From contig CACJJI010000001.1 in NCBI GenBank assembly GCA_902593675.1, positions 62,001 through 126,000 on the forward strand: a DNA stretch of 64,000 nt, given 5' to 3'. Numbering within the stretch: position 1 is the first letter of the stretch; the number at the start of each line of letters is the position of its first letter. Below, piece by piece: positions 54,827-63,403 of this stretch. The stretch comes from an uncultured SAR86 cluster bacterium (lineage in GTDB: Bacteria > Pseudomonadota > Gammaproteobacteria > Magnimaribacterales > D2472). The notes under the pieces are model-generated. The model saw nothing but the letters and a program-made list of their open reading frames with translations, was not told the DNA's origin and ran no database searches. A program made the position numbers and the translations under genes.

Positions 54827-56132
54827 ATGAAAAATTTTATCCAATTCTTTTTTTTTAATTTTACTTACAAATCCAATTTCTGCAGATGACCTAAAAACTC
54901 AATTGAATAGAGACATACAAGGGGTTATGACAAAGGTTACTGATTGGAGGCATCATTTTCATCAGTATCCAGAACTCTCTAACAGAGAATATAAAACTCA
55001 GGAATCTATAGTTGAGGCATTAACTGAGATGGGTCTTGAGCCTAATACAGAATTTGGTATCACAGGAGTTACTGCATTTATTAGAGGTCAAAATCCAGGT
55101 CCCTTAATTGCACTTAGGGCTGATATTGATGGACTGCCAGTAACTGAAAAACTGAATCTGCCATTTTCTTCAAAAGTTAAAACTACATACCAGGGAAATG
55201 AAGTTGGAGTCATGCATGCATGTGGTCATGACGCTCACATAGCAGTACTTCTTGGAGTTGCAAGTTTTCTTTCTAGGAATACTGATAAGTTAAATGGTGA
55301 TATTTTGCTAATTTTTCAACCAGCTGAAGAGGGCGCACCTGAGGGTGAGGAGGGCGGCGCTGAGTTAATGCTTAAAGAAGGCCTCTTTGAAATTGAAAAG
55401 CCAGATGCAATTTTTGGATTGCACGTGTCTAATTTTAAAAAATGGTCAAATTTGGACAAAACCTGGACCAATAATGGCTTCAGCTGAAGCTTTTAGAATA
55501 ACTGTCCAAGGCAAGCAAACTCATGGGTCAAGGCCTTGGAGTGGAGTTGATCCAATAATAGCGGCATCTGACATAGCTACAACTTTACAAACCATTGTAA
55601 GTAGAAGGTTGAACCTTTTAGATAGTCAGGCAGTTGTAACGGTTGGAATTATGAAAGCAGGAACAAGAAATAACATAATACCTTCAACAGCTATGCTAGA
55701 AGGAACCATAAGAACATTTAAAGATTCCTATGCTGATCAAATTCGAGATGAGATAAAGCTAATTGCTGAAAACGTAGCTGCTGCCCATCATGCTAAGGCT
55801 ACTACCGAATTTAAAGTTTATGGAGGCTATCCAGTGACTGTTAACGATGAAGAGCTAGCAAAAAAATATTCCTCCTCTCTAATTGAAGCTACAAATGGAG
55901 ATTTTTATGAGGCAAGAGTTCCTCGGACTGGTGCAGAGGACTTTTCATTTTTTGCTCAACAAGTTCCAGGACTATTCTTTTTTTTCTTGGGGTTAATGCA
56001 CCAGGAGTTGAAGACAGTCCAACAAATCATTCACCATACTTTTATGTTGATGATTCTGCTTTAACTAACGGAGTGAAAGCATTTGTTAACTTAGTTCAGG
56101 ACTTCTCTTCAGATTTCAACTCAAGCAACTAA
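54827..56132 (+). pseudogene. secreted M20D-type amidohydrolase gene with three frameshifts
   Basis: Four consecutive segments in different frames together encode a complete M20 amidohydrolase (IAA-amino-acid hydrolase type). Segment one is a signal peptide (joined: ILLTNPISADD). The next has HACGHDAH and EEGAPEGEEGG (metal ligands), the third GPIMASAEAF and THGSRPWSG, and the last GVEDSPTNHSPYFYVDDSAL. The shifts are placeable in T9 (54848-54856), A6 (55437-55442) and T8 or G4 (about 55977-55994). Three shifts in one gene mean decay or local sequence error. The gene begins 3 bases after the DUF1295 gene. Confidence 0.85.
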
Positions 56133-56311
56133 CTAAAAACCCTTATGACTGCATAGAGTATTAAAAAAAACATGATTGTTAAAATAAAAGGGTGCTGACC
56201 AAGTTGATTTGAGAGTTTTTTAGGCAACATCAGCAATCCAACTATAGCAAAAGACACTATCCCAAGACCCCAAAGTAGGTCTTTTAACTCAGAAAACAGA
56301 GTTTCAAGCAT
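56129..56311 (-). CDS. small two-segment membrane protein, hypothetical
   Basis: This 60-residue frame has two hydrophobic segments (about 13-30 and 41-58) joined by a short charged loop (LPKKLSNQLGQHP). It lies 9 bases after the nitronate-monooxygenase-like gene on the same strand, the spacing expected of a cotranscribed gene. Codon use is not distinctive. I recognise no family. Its end just overlaps the end of the M20 gene on the other strand. Confidence 0.5.
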   Translation of the reverse strand: MLETLFSELKDLLWGLGIVSFAIVGLLMLPKKLSNQLGQHPFILTIMFFLILYAVIRVFS

Positions 56312-56320
56312 TGATAAAAT

Positions 56321-57452
56321 TTATTCTTCTGGTAACAAAGAGTTTAGTCGCTCAACTGAATCAAGATATTCATTGATAATTCTATAGATCACATCTTTTA
56401 CTGACTCAATTTGTTTTACTTGGCCAATAACTTGGCCAGCAGCGTTAAAGGAAACATCCTGTGTATTACCTGAGCCAGCATAGATAGAAGTTCGTCTCAT
56501 TGCATCAAAAGTAATCATCCCTTGTAATGGCATTGGTAATGGATCAGGATTGTCAGGATTTTCCCATGCTTCTGTCCATTTATTTTTTAGCATTCTTGCA
56601 GGTTTGCCTGTCCAAGCTCTGCTTCTAATTGTGTCTTCACTGGTTGCATTTAAATATGAATCTTTTTCTGCTGGTTGAGCTGCTGCCTCTTCAACAGCTA
56701 GCCATAATGAACCACACCATACTCCTTGAGCTCCTGTAGACATAGCTGCAGCCATTTGACGACCATTCCCGATTCCACCTGCAGCTAGAACTGGTAGCCC
56801 ATCAACAGCATCAACAATTTGAGGCCACAAAACTATACTTCCTATCTCACCAGTATGTCCTCCACCTTCACCACCTTGTGCAATGATGAAATCAAGGCCT
56901 GCCTCTTTATGTGCAACTGCCTGTTTGATTTTTCCACATAATGCACCAATCAAAACGCCTTTATCTTGAATTTTTTTAATCATATCAGCAGGAGGTGTAC
57001 CCAAAGCATTTGCTATTAATTTTACATTTGGATGTTTTAAAGCCTCTTCTATTTGAGGTTCAGCGGTTGCCTCTGTCCAGCCCAAGAGCCCACCTTTGGG
57101 TCCATTAGATTCTGGTGCTTCTGGAACGCCATTATCCGTTAAAAGAGCATCAACAAATTCTCTATGTCCATCGGGTATCATTTTTTGCAATGATTCTAAT
57201 AATTGCTCGGGATCTTTCTCATCCATACCTTCATATTTTTGTGGAATTACTGTATCAACGCCATACGGATAATCTCCAATATGCTTATCGATCCAATCAA
57301 GCTCTTCTTTCAATTGTTCAGGCGAATAACCCACAGCACCAAGCACGCCGATTCCACCAGCTTTACTAACTGCAACAACAACATCCCTGCAGTGAGTAAA
57401 AGCAAAAAATAGGATACTCAATACCAAGTTTTTTACAAATATCAGTTTTCAT
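56321..57452 (-). pseudogene. nitronate monooxygenase-like gene with one frameshift near the start
   Basis: The main frame (to residue about 365) has the NMO family motifs FTHCRDVVVAVSKAGGIGVLG, IAQGGEGGGHTG with the conserved His, LAAGGIGNG and GVWCGSLW. Its own first codon is an odd TTG (57427), yet another frame upstream encodes MKTDICKKLGIEYPIF from an ATG at 57452, which is the expected N-terminus. The two join at a run of six A on the plus strand (57404-57409); five would restore one frame. Decay or sequence error is possible. It differs from the intact NMO-like gene at 24274. Confidence 0.85.
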
Positions 57453-57622
57453 TTAGTACTCCATTTTTTATAAAACTTGATTATAGACATTAATAAAAAT
57501 AATTTGGGAGTATCAACTGGTAAAAATTTGTCAATCAAAATAAATATATATAACAATTTTTTAAAAAATACCCATTGAGTTATAGTGAATTAGTTACAAT
57601 TTAACAAAAATTAATAAAAATT

Positions 57623-59332
57623 ATGAAATGGGATTATGAATTTGATGTTGTTGTAATTGGTTCTGGTAACGGAGCCTTAACATCTGCTTTGTGCAGCCAC
57701 GATGGTGGTGCAAAAACATTAGTTATAGAAAAAAGTACTCAATTTGGCGGAACCTCGGCTACCTCTGGTGGAGGTGTCTGGATACCTAATAACAGGTATG
57801 CAAAAGCTGAAAATGTCGATGACTCTGATCAAGATGCAAGAGACTACATAAATAGCGTTTCACCTGAGGGAAAAATTAAAGATGAGCTAGTTGAAACTTA
57901 TCTTTCTGAGGGCCCCAAAATGATTGATTATCTTCATGAAAATTCACAAGTTAAATATAGAAATTTACCTCATTATCCAGATTATTTTCCAGATAATCCT
58001 GGAGGAAAGGCAGGAAATAGATCCATGGAGCCTGAGCCCATAAAGGGAACCGATCTCGGAGATGACCTGGGTAAATTAAGAGAACAGCACCCACAAACTG
58101 CCTTTACCATGGGTCCAATAAATATGAATTTTACCCAAGTAGAGGGTCAGCTATTACTTGGAGCTTTGCCTGGCTGGAAATCTTTATTTGCAAAACTATT
58201 TACTAAATATATTTTAGATCTACCAATGAGGCTTAAATGGGGTTGGAAAGACAGACGATTAACAATGGGCAATGCAGGTGTTGCAAGATTAATCTTATCT
58301 TTAAAGGATAGGAACGTTGATTTATGGACAGAAACTGCAATGACGGATCTTATTGATGAAAATGGTTCGGTGATCGGAATTAAGGCTTCAAAAAACAATA
58401 TTGAAATTAATATTAAGGCTAATAAGGGGGTTATTCTTGCTTCCGGGGGATTTGAAAAAGATCAAGCTTTGAGAGATCAATATTTGCCTAAGCCAACAAA
58501 CATAGAGTGGAGTGCTGCTAATATTTATAATACAGGTGATGCATTAAAGGCTGCATTAAAATTAGGCGCTGATACTCATCAAATGGATACAGGTTGGTGG
58601 TCTACTGTAATGAAGGTGCCAGGACAAGACAAAGGCTGGCTATCAATGGTAGATAAATCAATGCCTGGAAATTTTACTGTCAATAAAAATGGTGAAAGAT
58701 TCTCCAATGAATCACAAAACTATGTCAGCTTTGTAAATGATATGTTTGATAAATACGCTGAGGGAAATCCTTGTGCTCCCTGTTACATGATTTTTGATAG
58801 TACATTTAGAAAAAATAGACCTTGTGGCCCACTTCTGCAGGCATCGATGCAACCTGATTCAGCTGTGCCAAAAGAGTGGTGGACCCCAACTTTCTTATCC
58901 AAGGGAGAAACCCTTGAAGAGCTAGCTGAAGTGGCGGGTATTAATGTTGATGGGCTTTTGGCAACTCAGGCAAAAGTTAATGAATATGCTGCCTCAGGTA
59001 AAGATCTTGATCTTCAACGTGGCGATAGTGTTTATGATAGATATTATGGCGATCCATCAGTGACACCAAATCCATGTCTTGCTCCATTAGAAACAGGACC
59101 TTTTTATTGTATGGTTTTGTATCCAGGCGAAATGGGTACAGCAGGCGGTCTAGTAATTGATACACACGCCAGAGTGTTGAACAAAGATGGTAAAGCTATA
59201 CCAGGGCTTTATGCATGCGGAAATTGCTCTACTGCATTGTTGCCAACTTATCCTGGTCCTGGTTCAACACTTGGCCCAGCGATGACTTTTGGTTATTTGG
59301 CTGCAAAAGATATTACCGGTTCAAATTTTTAA
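57623..59332 (+). CDS. 3-ketosteroid dehydrogenase-like FAD protein (KstD family)
   Basis: The 569-residue flavoprotein has the FAD motif GSGNGALTSAL (about 13-23), GGTSATSGGGVWIPNN, YPDYFPDNPGG and a C-terminal TYPGPGSTLGPAMTFGYLAA, the last matching KstD where Tyr and Gly form part of the active site. KstD enzymes desaturate ring A of 3-ketosteroids (delta-1 or, in relatives, delta-4). It is followed, with one shared base, by an SDR gene, then NTF2-like and ketosteroid isomerase genes. That context supports a steroid role, though relatives act on other enones. Confidence 0.88.
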   Translation: MKWDYEFDVVVIGSGNGALTSALCSHDGGAKTLVIEKSTQFGGTSATSGGGVWIPNNRYAKAENVDDSDQDARDYINSVSPEGKIKDELVETYLSEGPKMIDYLHENSQVKYRNLPHYPDYFPDNPGGKAGNRSMEPEPIKGTDLGDDLGKLREQHPQTAFTMGPINMNFTQVEGQLLLGALPGWKSLFAKLFTKYILDLPMRLKWGWKDRRLTMGNAGVARLILSLKDRNVDLWTETAMTDLIDENGSVIGIKASKNNIEINIKANKGVILASGGFEKDQALRDQYLPKPTNIEWSAANIYNTGDALKAALKLGADTHQMDTGWWSTVMKVPGQDKGWLSMVDKSMPGNFTVNKNGERFSNESQNYVSFVNDMFDKYAEGNPCAPCYMIFDSTFRKNRPCGPLLQASMQPDSAVPKEWWTPTFLSKGETLEELAEVAGINVDGLLATQAKVNEYAASGKDLDLQRGDSVYDRYYGDPSVTPNPCLAPLETGPFYCMVLYPGEMGTAGGLVIDTHARVLNKDGKAIPGLYACGNCSTALLPTYPGPGSTLGPAMTFGYLAAKDITGSNF

Positions 59333-60084
59333 TGGATTTTTCAAATAAAACAGCTTTAATTACCGGATCCGGTCAAGGGGTTGGCGAAGGAATTGCAAGA
59401 GCTCTTGCATCATATGGAGCAAGCGTCTGCTTAGTTGGAAGAACCCTTTCTAAAGTAGAAGCTGTTGCCGAAGATATTAACCGACTAGGTGGATCAGCCA
59501 TTGCAATTGAATGCGATGTAAAAAATAACGAATCTATTAATAATTCAATTGAAGCCACAATTTCAAAGTTTAAGTCTCTTAATATTTTAATAAATAATGC
59601 GCAAGAAGTACCTCTAGGAAATATTTTAGATGTAACGGACGAATCCTTTATCAATGGATGGAATTCTGGCCCGTTGGCAACATTCCGCTTTATGAAAGCT
59701 TCATACCCTCATTTAAAAGGGGATGGAAAAGTTATTAATTTAGCAAGCTCTTCTGCTTTACGACCTGATTCAAATTCTTATGGAGCTTATGCAGCTGTGA
59801 AAGAGTCCATTCGATCCTTATCTAGGGCAGCTGCAGTAGAGTGGGGTCAGGACAATATTTTAGTTAATTGCATAATGCCCCTTGCAAAGTCTACTGGGAT
59901 GGAATGGTGGATGAATGAGTATCCTGATGAAGCTAACGAATTTCTTAAAACTATACCCTTGGGTAGAGTAGGTGACTGCAAAAATGATATTGGAGAGGCT
60001 GTCTGTCATATTCTTTCTGATGGAATGAATTACATCACTGGATCGACTATCATGCTTGATGGAGGTCAGGCGTATCTTCGTTAA
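59332..60084 (+). CDS. SDR-family oxidoreductase
   Basis: The 250-residue protein is a complete SDR: TGSGQGVG (about 11-18), NNAQ, NLASSSALRPDSNSYGAYAAVK with Ser, Tyr and Lys, and a C-terminal TIMLDGGQAYL. The frame is open further upstream, but the ATG at 59332 overlaps the KstD stop (TAATG) and starts right at the Rossmann fold, so it is preferred. In the steroid context it could oxidise or reduce a ring hydroxyl. The NTF2-like gene starts 7 bases later. Confidence 0.88.
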   Translation: MDFSNKTALITGSGQGVGEGIARALASYGASVCLVGRTLSKVEAVAEDINRLGGSAIAIECDVKNNESINNSIEATISKFKSLNILINNAQEVPLGNILDVTDESFINGWNSGPLATFRFMKASYPHLKGDGKVINLASSSALRPDSNSYGAYAAVKESIRSLSRAAAVEWGQDNILVNCIMPLAKSTGMEWWMNEYPDEANEFLKTIPLGRVGDCKNDIGEAVCHILSDGMNYITGSTIMLDGGQAYLR

Positions 60085-60091
60085 GGCTAGC

Positions 60092-60577
60092 ATGGATAAA
60101 CTGCAAAAATTAATTGATATAGAAGAAATTAAAAATCTTAAGCATAGATATTTTAGAGCAATAGATATGGCTGATTTTGATTTATTGGATAATGTATTTT
60201 CACAAGATATAACAATTGATTATCGAGGTGGTACATATAGATGGGAATCTGAAGGCAAGGAGACTATCAAGGAAAGTTTAAAACATGCATTTCATAATCA
60301 GACTGCTGCAATGCATACTGCTCATCATCCGGAAATTGAGATTCTCTCAAATATTAAAGCAACTGGAAAATGGTATCTCCAAGACATATTCTATAACTTT
60401 GATTTAGGAAGTATTACTCAAGGCACTGCACTATATGTTGATAAATATATTAAAGAAGATGATCAATGGTTAATTCAACATTCTGAATACGATCGCATAT
60501 GGGAGAAAGTTTCACCCATTAATCCTGATGATAAATTCACTAAAATTTTACTTAAAGAAAAAGGAATACAAAAATAG
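60092..60577 (+). CDS. NTF2-like/SnoaL-like protein
   Basis: The 161-residue protein resembles the SnoaL_4 branch of the NTF2-like fold: IDIEEIKNLKHRYFRAIDMADFDLLDNVF, then a strand region with HTAHHPEIEI and a C-terminal IQHSEYDRIWEKV. In the family the Tyr/His/Asp set in such places often catalyses lyase or dehydratase steps (scytalone dehydratase type). Start at 60092, since the frame upstream only overlaps the SDR gene. It lies between SDR and ketosteroid isomerase genes with short gaps, so is likely part of the same pathway. Confidence 0.75.
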   Translation: MDKLQKLIDIEEIKNLKHRYFRAIDMADFDLLDNVFSQDITIDYRGGTYRWESEGKETIKESLKHAFHNQTAAMHTAHHPEIEILSNIKATGKWYLQDIFYNFDLGSITQGTALYVDKYIKEDDQWLIQHSEYDRIWEKVSPINPDDKFTKILLKEKGIQK

Positions 60578-60585
60578 GAATTAAT

Positions 60586-61014
60586 ATGAAAGAAACGGTA
60601 CAAGCTGCACTAGATAATTATGTTTTAGCATACAAGAATAATGATAAAAACTTATTCAGAAGTCTTTGGGATGATGCTGCTATTTTTGAAGATCCAGTTG
60701 GAGCAGAGCCTTGTAATGGAATTGAAGCGATATGTGCATTTTGGGATTTTGGTCATAGTAATGGAATGGAGATTACACCCACAAATGTTGAGACAGTGAT
60801 TTGTGCAAATGAAGGTATTTTAAAAGCTGTGATGCAGGTTAGAAATATGAATGATAATTCAGGTATGGATATTTCAATTGTTGATCATTTTGTTGTTAAT
60901 GAGAGTGGTAAGATTATCAGTGGTCGGGCTTTTTGGGATGAATCATCTATTTCTCAGCCTCATGACATTAATTCAATTGATATAAATGTTGAAGACTTTA
61001 AAGATAGAGGCTAA
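60586..61014 (+). CDS. ketosteroid isomerase-like protein (delta-5-3-ketosteroid isomerase family)
   Basis: The 142-residue protein aligns well with the Comamonas testosteroni enzyme: ALDNYVLAYKNND (Tyr14 equivalent), FEDPVGAEPCNG (Asp38 equivalent, nearly the same as VEDPVGSEP) and VDHFVVNESGKI (Asp99 equivalent). All three catalytic residues are thus present, which is not usual among loosely related NTF2-like proteins. It should shift a C=C bond from delta-5 to delta-4 in 3-ketosteroids. It is 8 bases after the NTF2-like gene and 14 bases before pdxJ. Confidence 0.85.
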   Translation: MKETVQAALDNYVLAYKNNDKNLFRSLWDDAAIFEDPVGAEPCNGIEAICAFWDFGHSNGMEITPTNVETVICANEGILKAVMQVRNMNDNSGMDISIVDHFVVNESGKIISGRAFWDESSISQPHDINSIDINVEDFKDRG

Positions 61015-61028
61015 TTCATTTCTCCTGT

Positions 61029-61784
61029 ATGAAGCTTAGTGTCAATTTAAATAAAATTGCTTTACTTAGAAATTCCCGAGGCCATGATAATCCTTCTCTA
61101 GTTGAGTATGCGCAAAAATGTATTGATTTGGGGGTTGATGGTTTGACTCTTCATCCCAGGCCAGATCATCGCCATGCAACTTCAGACGATGCTATTAATA
61201 TCTCTAAAATATGCAAAGATCGCGGTATTGAATTTAATTTAGAGGGAAATCCATTCTCTTTGCCTGACGGAGAATTTATTGGTTTTCATGAGTTGTGTCT
61301 TCGCTCAACTCCCGATCAAATAACCTTGGTTCCAGATAATAATGAGCAAATCACCTCTGATCACGGCTGGCAACCAGGTTTTTTAGATAATGAATTAAGA
61401 GATTTTATTAATTTGGTGAAGGGAACTAAGTCAAGGACCAGTCTATTTATAGATGCAAATACAAGCTCAGTTAAATATGCTTCGGACATTGGTTTTGATA
61501 GGATTGAAATTTACACAGGCCCATTTGCAAGTTATTTGTCTGATGAAGATTTTACAAACTTTAATAGTTGTAAAAGTGACATTGCTAAATGTATTAGTGA
61601 TGCGCGTGAATTTAAATTGGGTATTAATGCTGGGCATGATCTTAATCTAGATAATCTTCCCCATTTAATTGAATGTGGAAAAGTTGATGAAGTATCAATA
61701 GGTCATGCAATTATTACAGATGCATTGAAATTTGGCTTTGAGGACACCATAATTAAATACATCGATTCCTTAAGGAAAAAATAA
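61029..61784 (+). CDS. pdxJ: pyridoxine 5'-phosphate synthase PdxJ, divergent (Bacteroidetes-like) subtype
   Basis: The 251-residue TIM-barrel protein has the PdxJ landmarks LRNSRG, LHPRPDHRH, FNLEGNP, LVPDNNEQ, GINAGHDLNL and VSIGHAIITDAL. It condenses deoxyxylulose phosphate with aminoacetone phosphate to make vitamin B6. The early motif reads VNLNKIA where the E. coli type has VNIDHIA, so Asp-His are Asn-Lys, and the LVPD/GW segment is like the subtype I know from Bacteroidetes. It overlaps the glutaredoxin start by one base. The placement next to steroid genes is likely chance. Confidence 0.9.
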   Translation: MKLSVNLNKIALLRNSRGHDNPSLVEYAQKCIDLGVDGLTLHPRPDHRHATSDDAINISKICKDRGIEFNLEGNPFSLPDGEFIGFHELCLRSTPDQITLVPDNNEQITSDHGWQPGFLDNELRDFINLVKGTKSRTSLFIDANTSSVKYASDIGFDRIEIYTGPFASYLSDEDFTNFNSCKSDIAKCISDAREFKLGINAGHDLNLDNLPHLIECGKVDEVSIGHAIITDALKFGFEDTIIKYIDSLRKK

Positions 61785-62098
61785 TGTCAATTGAAGATAA
61801 AATCAAAGAGCAAATAAAAGACAATAAAATTTTAATATATATGAAAGGTTCACCATATGAGCCTAAGTGTGGCTTTTCAGCTAAAACGGTTCAAGCGTTG
61901 ATTGAATGTGAGGCTGAATTTTCATATGTTGATATCTTAGAAAATCAAGACATTAGACAGACTCTTCCAAATATTTCAGATTGGCCAACTTTCCCTCAGG
62001 TCTTTGTTAGCGGCGAGTTAATAGGAGGCTGCGACATTGTGACTGAGATGCATGAAGCAGGAGAACTTAAGTCTATTATTAAAGATGCTGTGTCCTAG
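61784..62098 (+). CDS. grxD: monothiol glutaredoxin, Grx4/GrxD type
   Basis: The 104-residue protein has the CGFS active site (Cys29 in PKCGFSAK), the preceding MKGSP, and FPQVFVSGELIGGCDI for glutathione binding, all typical of the Grx4/GrxD class. These proteins bind a [2Fe-2S] cluster with glutathione and serve iron-sulfur trafficking, not general disulfide reduction. Its ATG overlaps the pdxJ stop (TAATG). The next genes are bacterioferritin and a Fur-box-controlled pair, so it lies in an iron-related stretch. Confidence 0.95.
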   Translation: MSIEDKIKEQIKDNKILIYMKGSPYEPKCGFSAKTVQALIECEAEFSYVDILENQDIRQTLPNISDWPTFPQVFVSGELIGGCDIVTEMHEAGELKSIIKDAVS

Positions 62099-62101
62099 CT
62101 G

Positions 62102-62542
62102 TTAGACAAAATCTTTTAACATAGCTTTCAACTCTAGAGTGTGCTGCTCTTCCTCTCCAATCATACTTCTAGCGTACTCTTCTAAATATACTGATGCATC
62201 TGCAACGCTAGTCAATAATTTTTTATATAAACTCAGTGCATGTAACTCATGCTCAAGGCCTTCTTCTAATATATCTTTTATTGAATGCCTGTGGGTTTCT
62301 TCAATTTTTGCAACCTTAAGACTAGGATGTCCATCAAGTCCTACTAGCAATTCACCAGCTTGCTGAGCATGGAGCATAGATTCAGCGGCTTGTTCTTTCA
62401 AAAATGTCACTATGGGTAATCTATATGGCCCAGATACCATTAATGAGGAGTGTGTATACCTAACAACGCCTGCTAGTTCATATTCCATTATTTCATTCAA
62501 TATATCGCATACTTCATTTGTATTGATTTCTTTCATTTCCAT
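62102..62542 (-). CDS. bacterioferritin-like di-iron protein
   Basis: The 146-residue four-helix protein has the ferroxidase ligands of the bacterioferritin/ferritin-like superfamily: Glu in MEYELAG (about 21), Glu and His in EQAAESMLHAQQ, Glu in EHELHAL (about 95), and Glu and His in GEEEQHTLE. It would store or detoxify iron, though its fairly short length and the missing clear haem Met leave a non-bacterioferritin role open. It is convergent with grxD and divergent from the MBL-fold gene. A near-perfect Fur box lies upstream (62617-62635). Confidence 0.85.
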   Translation of the reverse strand: MEMKEINTNEVCDILNEIMEYELAGVVRYTHSSLMVSGPYRLPIVTFLKEQAAESMLHAQQAGELLVGLDGHPSLKVAKIEETHRHSIKDILEEGLEHELHALSLYKKLLTSVADASVYLEEYARSMIGEEEQHTLELKAMLKDFV

Positions 62543-62616
62543 ATAAATTCCTGGTTTAATTTTTTTTACTTTAATATTGTTTATTAAATATGTAAAGCAC
62601 TGATTTAAGGTATTTT

Positions 62617-62635
62617 TTTAATGATAATCATTATC
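62617..62635. promoter_or_regulatory. Fur box
   Basis: The 19 bases TTTAATGATAATCATTATC match the consensus GATAATGATAATCATTATC at 17 positions, with a complete GATAATCATTATC core. It stands between the divergent bacterioferritin-like gene (start 62542) and the MBL-fold gene (start 62674), 39 bases upstream of the latter. In such a place Fur would repress the MBL gene when iron is plentiful and could act on both genes. No experimental evidence is implied. Confidence 0.85.
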
Positions 62636-62673
62636 AGTTTGGTATTTATTCTCATTTATGAAATTATACATAT

Positions 62674-63399
62674 ATGCAAATTATTAGAGGCGATGATTAC
62701 CAATCATGGGTTTATTCAAATGATGATGATTTGATAGTTGTTGATCCATGGCTAACAAAACGGCAGGTTTTCCCAAAAATGAATTGGTTGTTGAATCGTG
62801 AATCAACAGAGGAAGCCTATCTATTAAAAAATAAGCTTCTTAATAAAGTTACTCATATTATCATCACTGCTCATTTTTCAGATCATCTTGATTTAGACTC
62901 ATTGAAGTTATTCAATAAAAATATCCCTATTTTTACAACTCATGAAGCATCTAAGGTATTAATTAAAGCCGGATTTTCAAGTGTTGTTGTGGTTAATATT
63001 AACAATGAATATGAGCTTAATTCCTTTAAGTTAGATATTCACAAAGCAGGCAAACCTTATAATACTACAACCTTTGCATATTCATTAAGCAGCTCAAGAG
63101 CTAAGGTTTTTCACGAACCTCATATGTTTAATAGAAATTTGGCAATTGATAATGTTGATGCATGCATCATTACTGTTGATATGGTTAAAGTCTTAGGATT
63201 AGTTCAAGTTTCCATGGGTCTTAATCAAGCAAAAATAGCTAAATCTAAATTAAATGCTAAATATTTTATTGCAACAGGTATAGCTCCAAAACGAACCAGC
63301 GGTTTGATTAGTTACCTGTTGTCCATTAAAGAGTCCTATCAGGGAATTAATTTGATGCCTGCAAGCTGTCAACAAGTTGGTGATTCACTAAGTTTATAA
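62674..63399 (+). CDS. metallo-beta-lactamase-fold hydrolase
   Basis: The 241-residue protein has the MBL-fold pattern DDLIVVDPWL, then TAHFSDHLD, which supplies a HxxDH-like metal site (the usual HxHxDH is modified: only HFSDH is seen). The later His regions (IHKAGKPYN, FHEPHMF) could complete the site. It resembles short MBL proteins that act on unknown phosphodiesters or thioesters. Its start lies just downstream of a Fur box, so it is probably iron-regulated. It converges on the RNase T gene. Confidence 0.8.
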   Translation: MQIIRGDDYQSWVYSNDDDLIVVDPWLTKRQVFPKMNWLLNRESTEEAYLLKNKLLNKVTHIIITAHFSDHLDLDSLKLFNKNIPIFTTHEASKVLIKAGFSSVVVVNINNEYELNSFKLDIHKAGKPYNTTTFAYSLSSSRAKVFHEPHMFNRNLAIDNVDACIITVDMVKVLGLVQVSMGLNQAKIAKSKLNAKYFIATGIAPKRTSGLISYLLSIKESYQGINLMPASCQQVGDSLSL

Positions 63400-63403
63400 A
63401 GAT

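Noticed and set aside
54903-56064. Two overlapping separate genes in the M20 region
   Set aside because: Together with the short N- and C-terminal pieces they read as one M20 protein; the breaks lie in homopolymer runs, so they are fragments of a single frameshifted gene.
59215-59331. Upstream extension of the SDR gene into the KstD gene
   Set aside because: It is antisense-free overlap in another frame of a well-conserved KstD C-terminus; the ATG at 59332 is coupled to the KstD stop and starts the SDR fold.
62617-62640. Rho-independent terminator at the ATAATCATTAT palindrome
   Set aside because: The palindrome has no T tract following and matches the Fur consensus far better.
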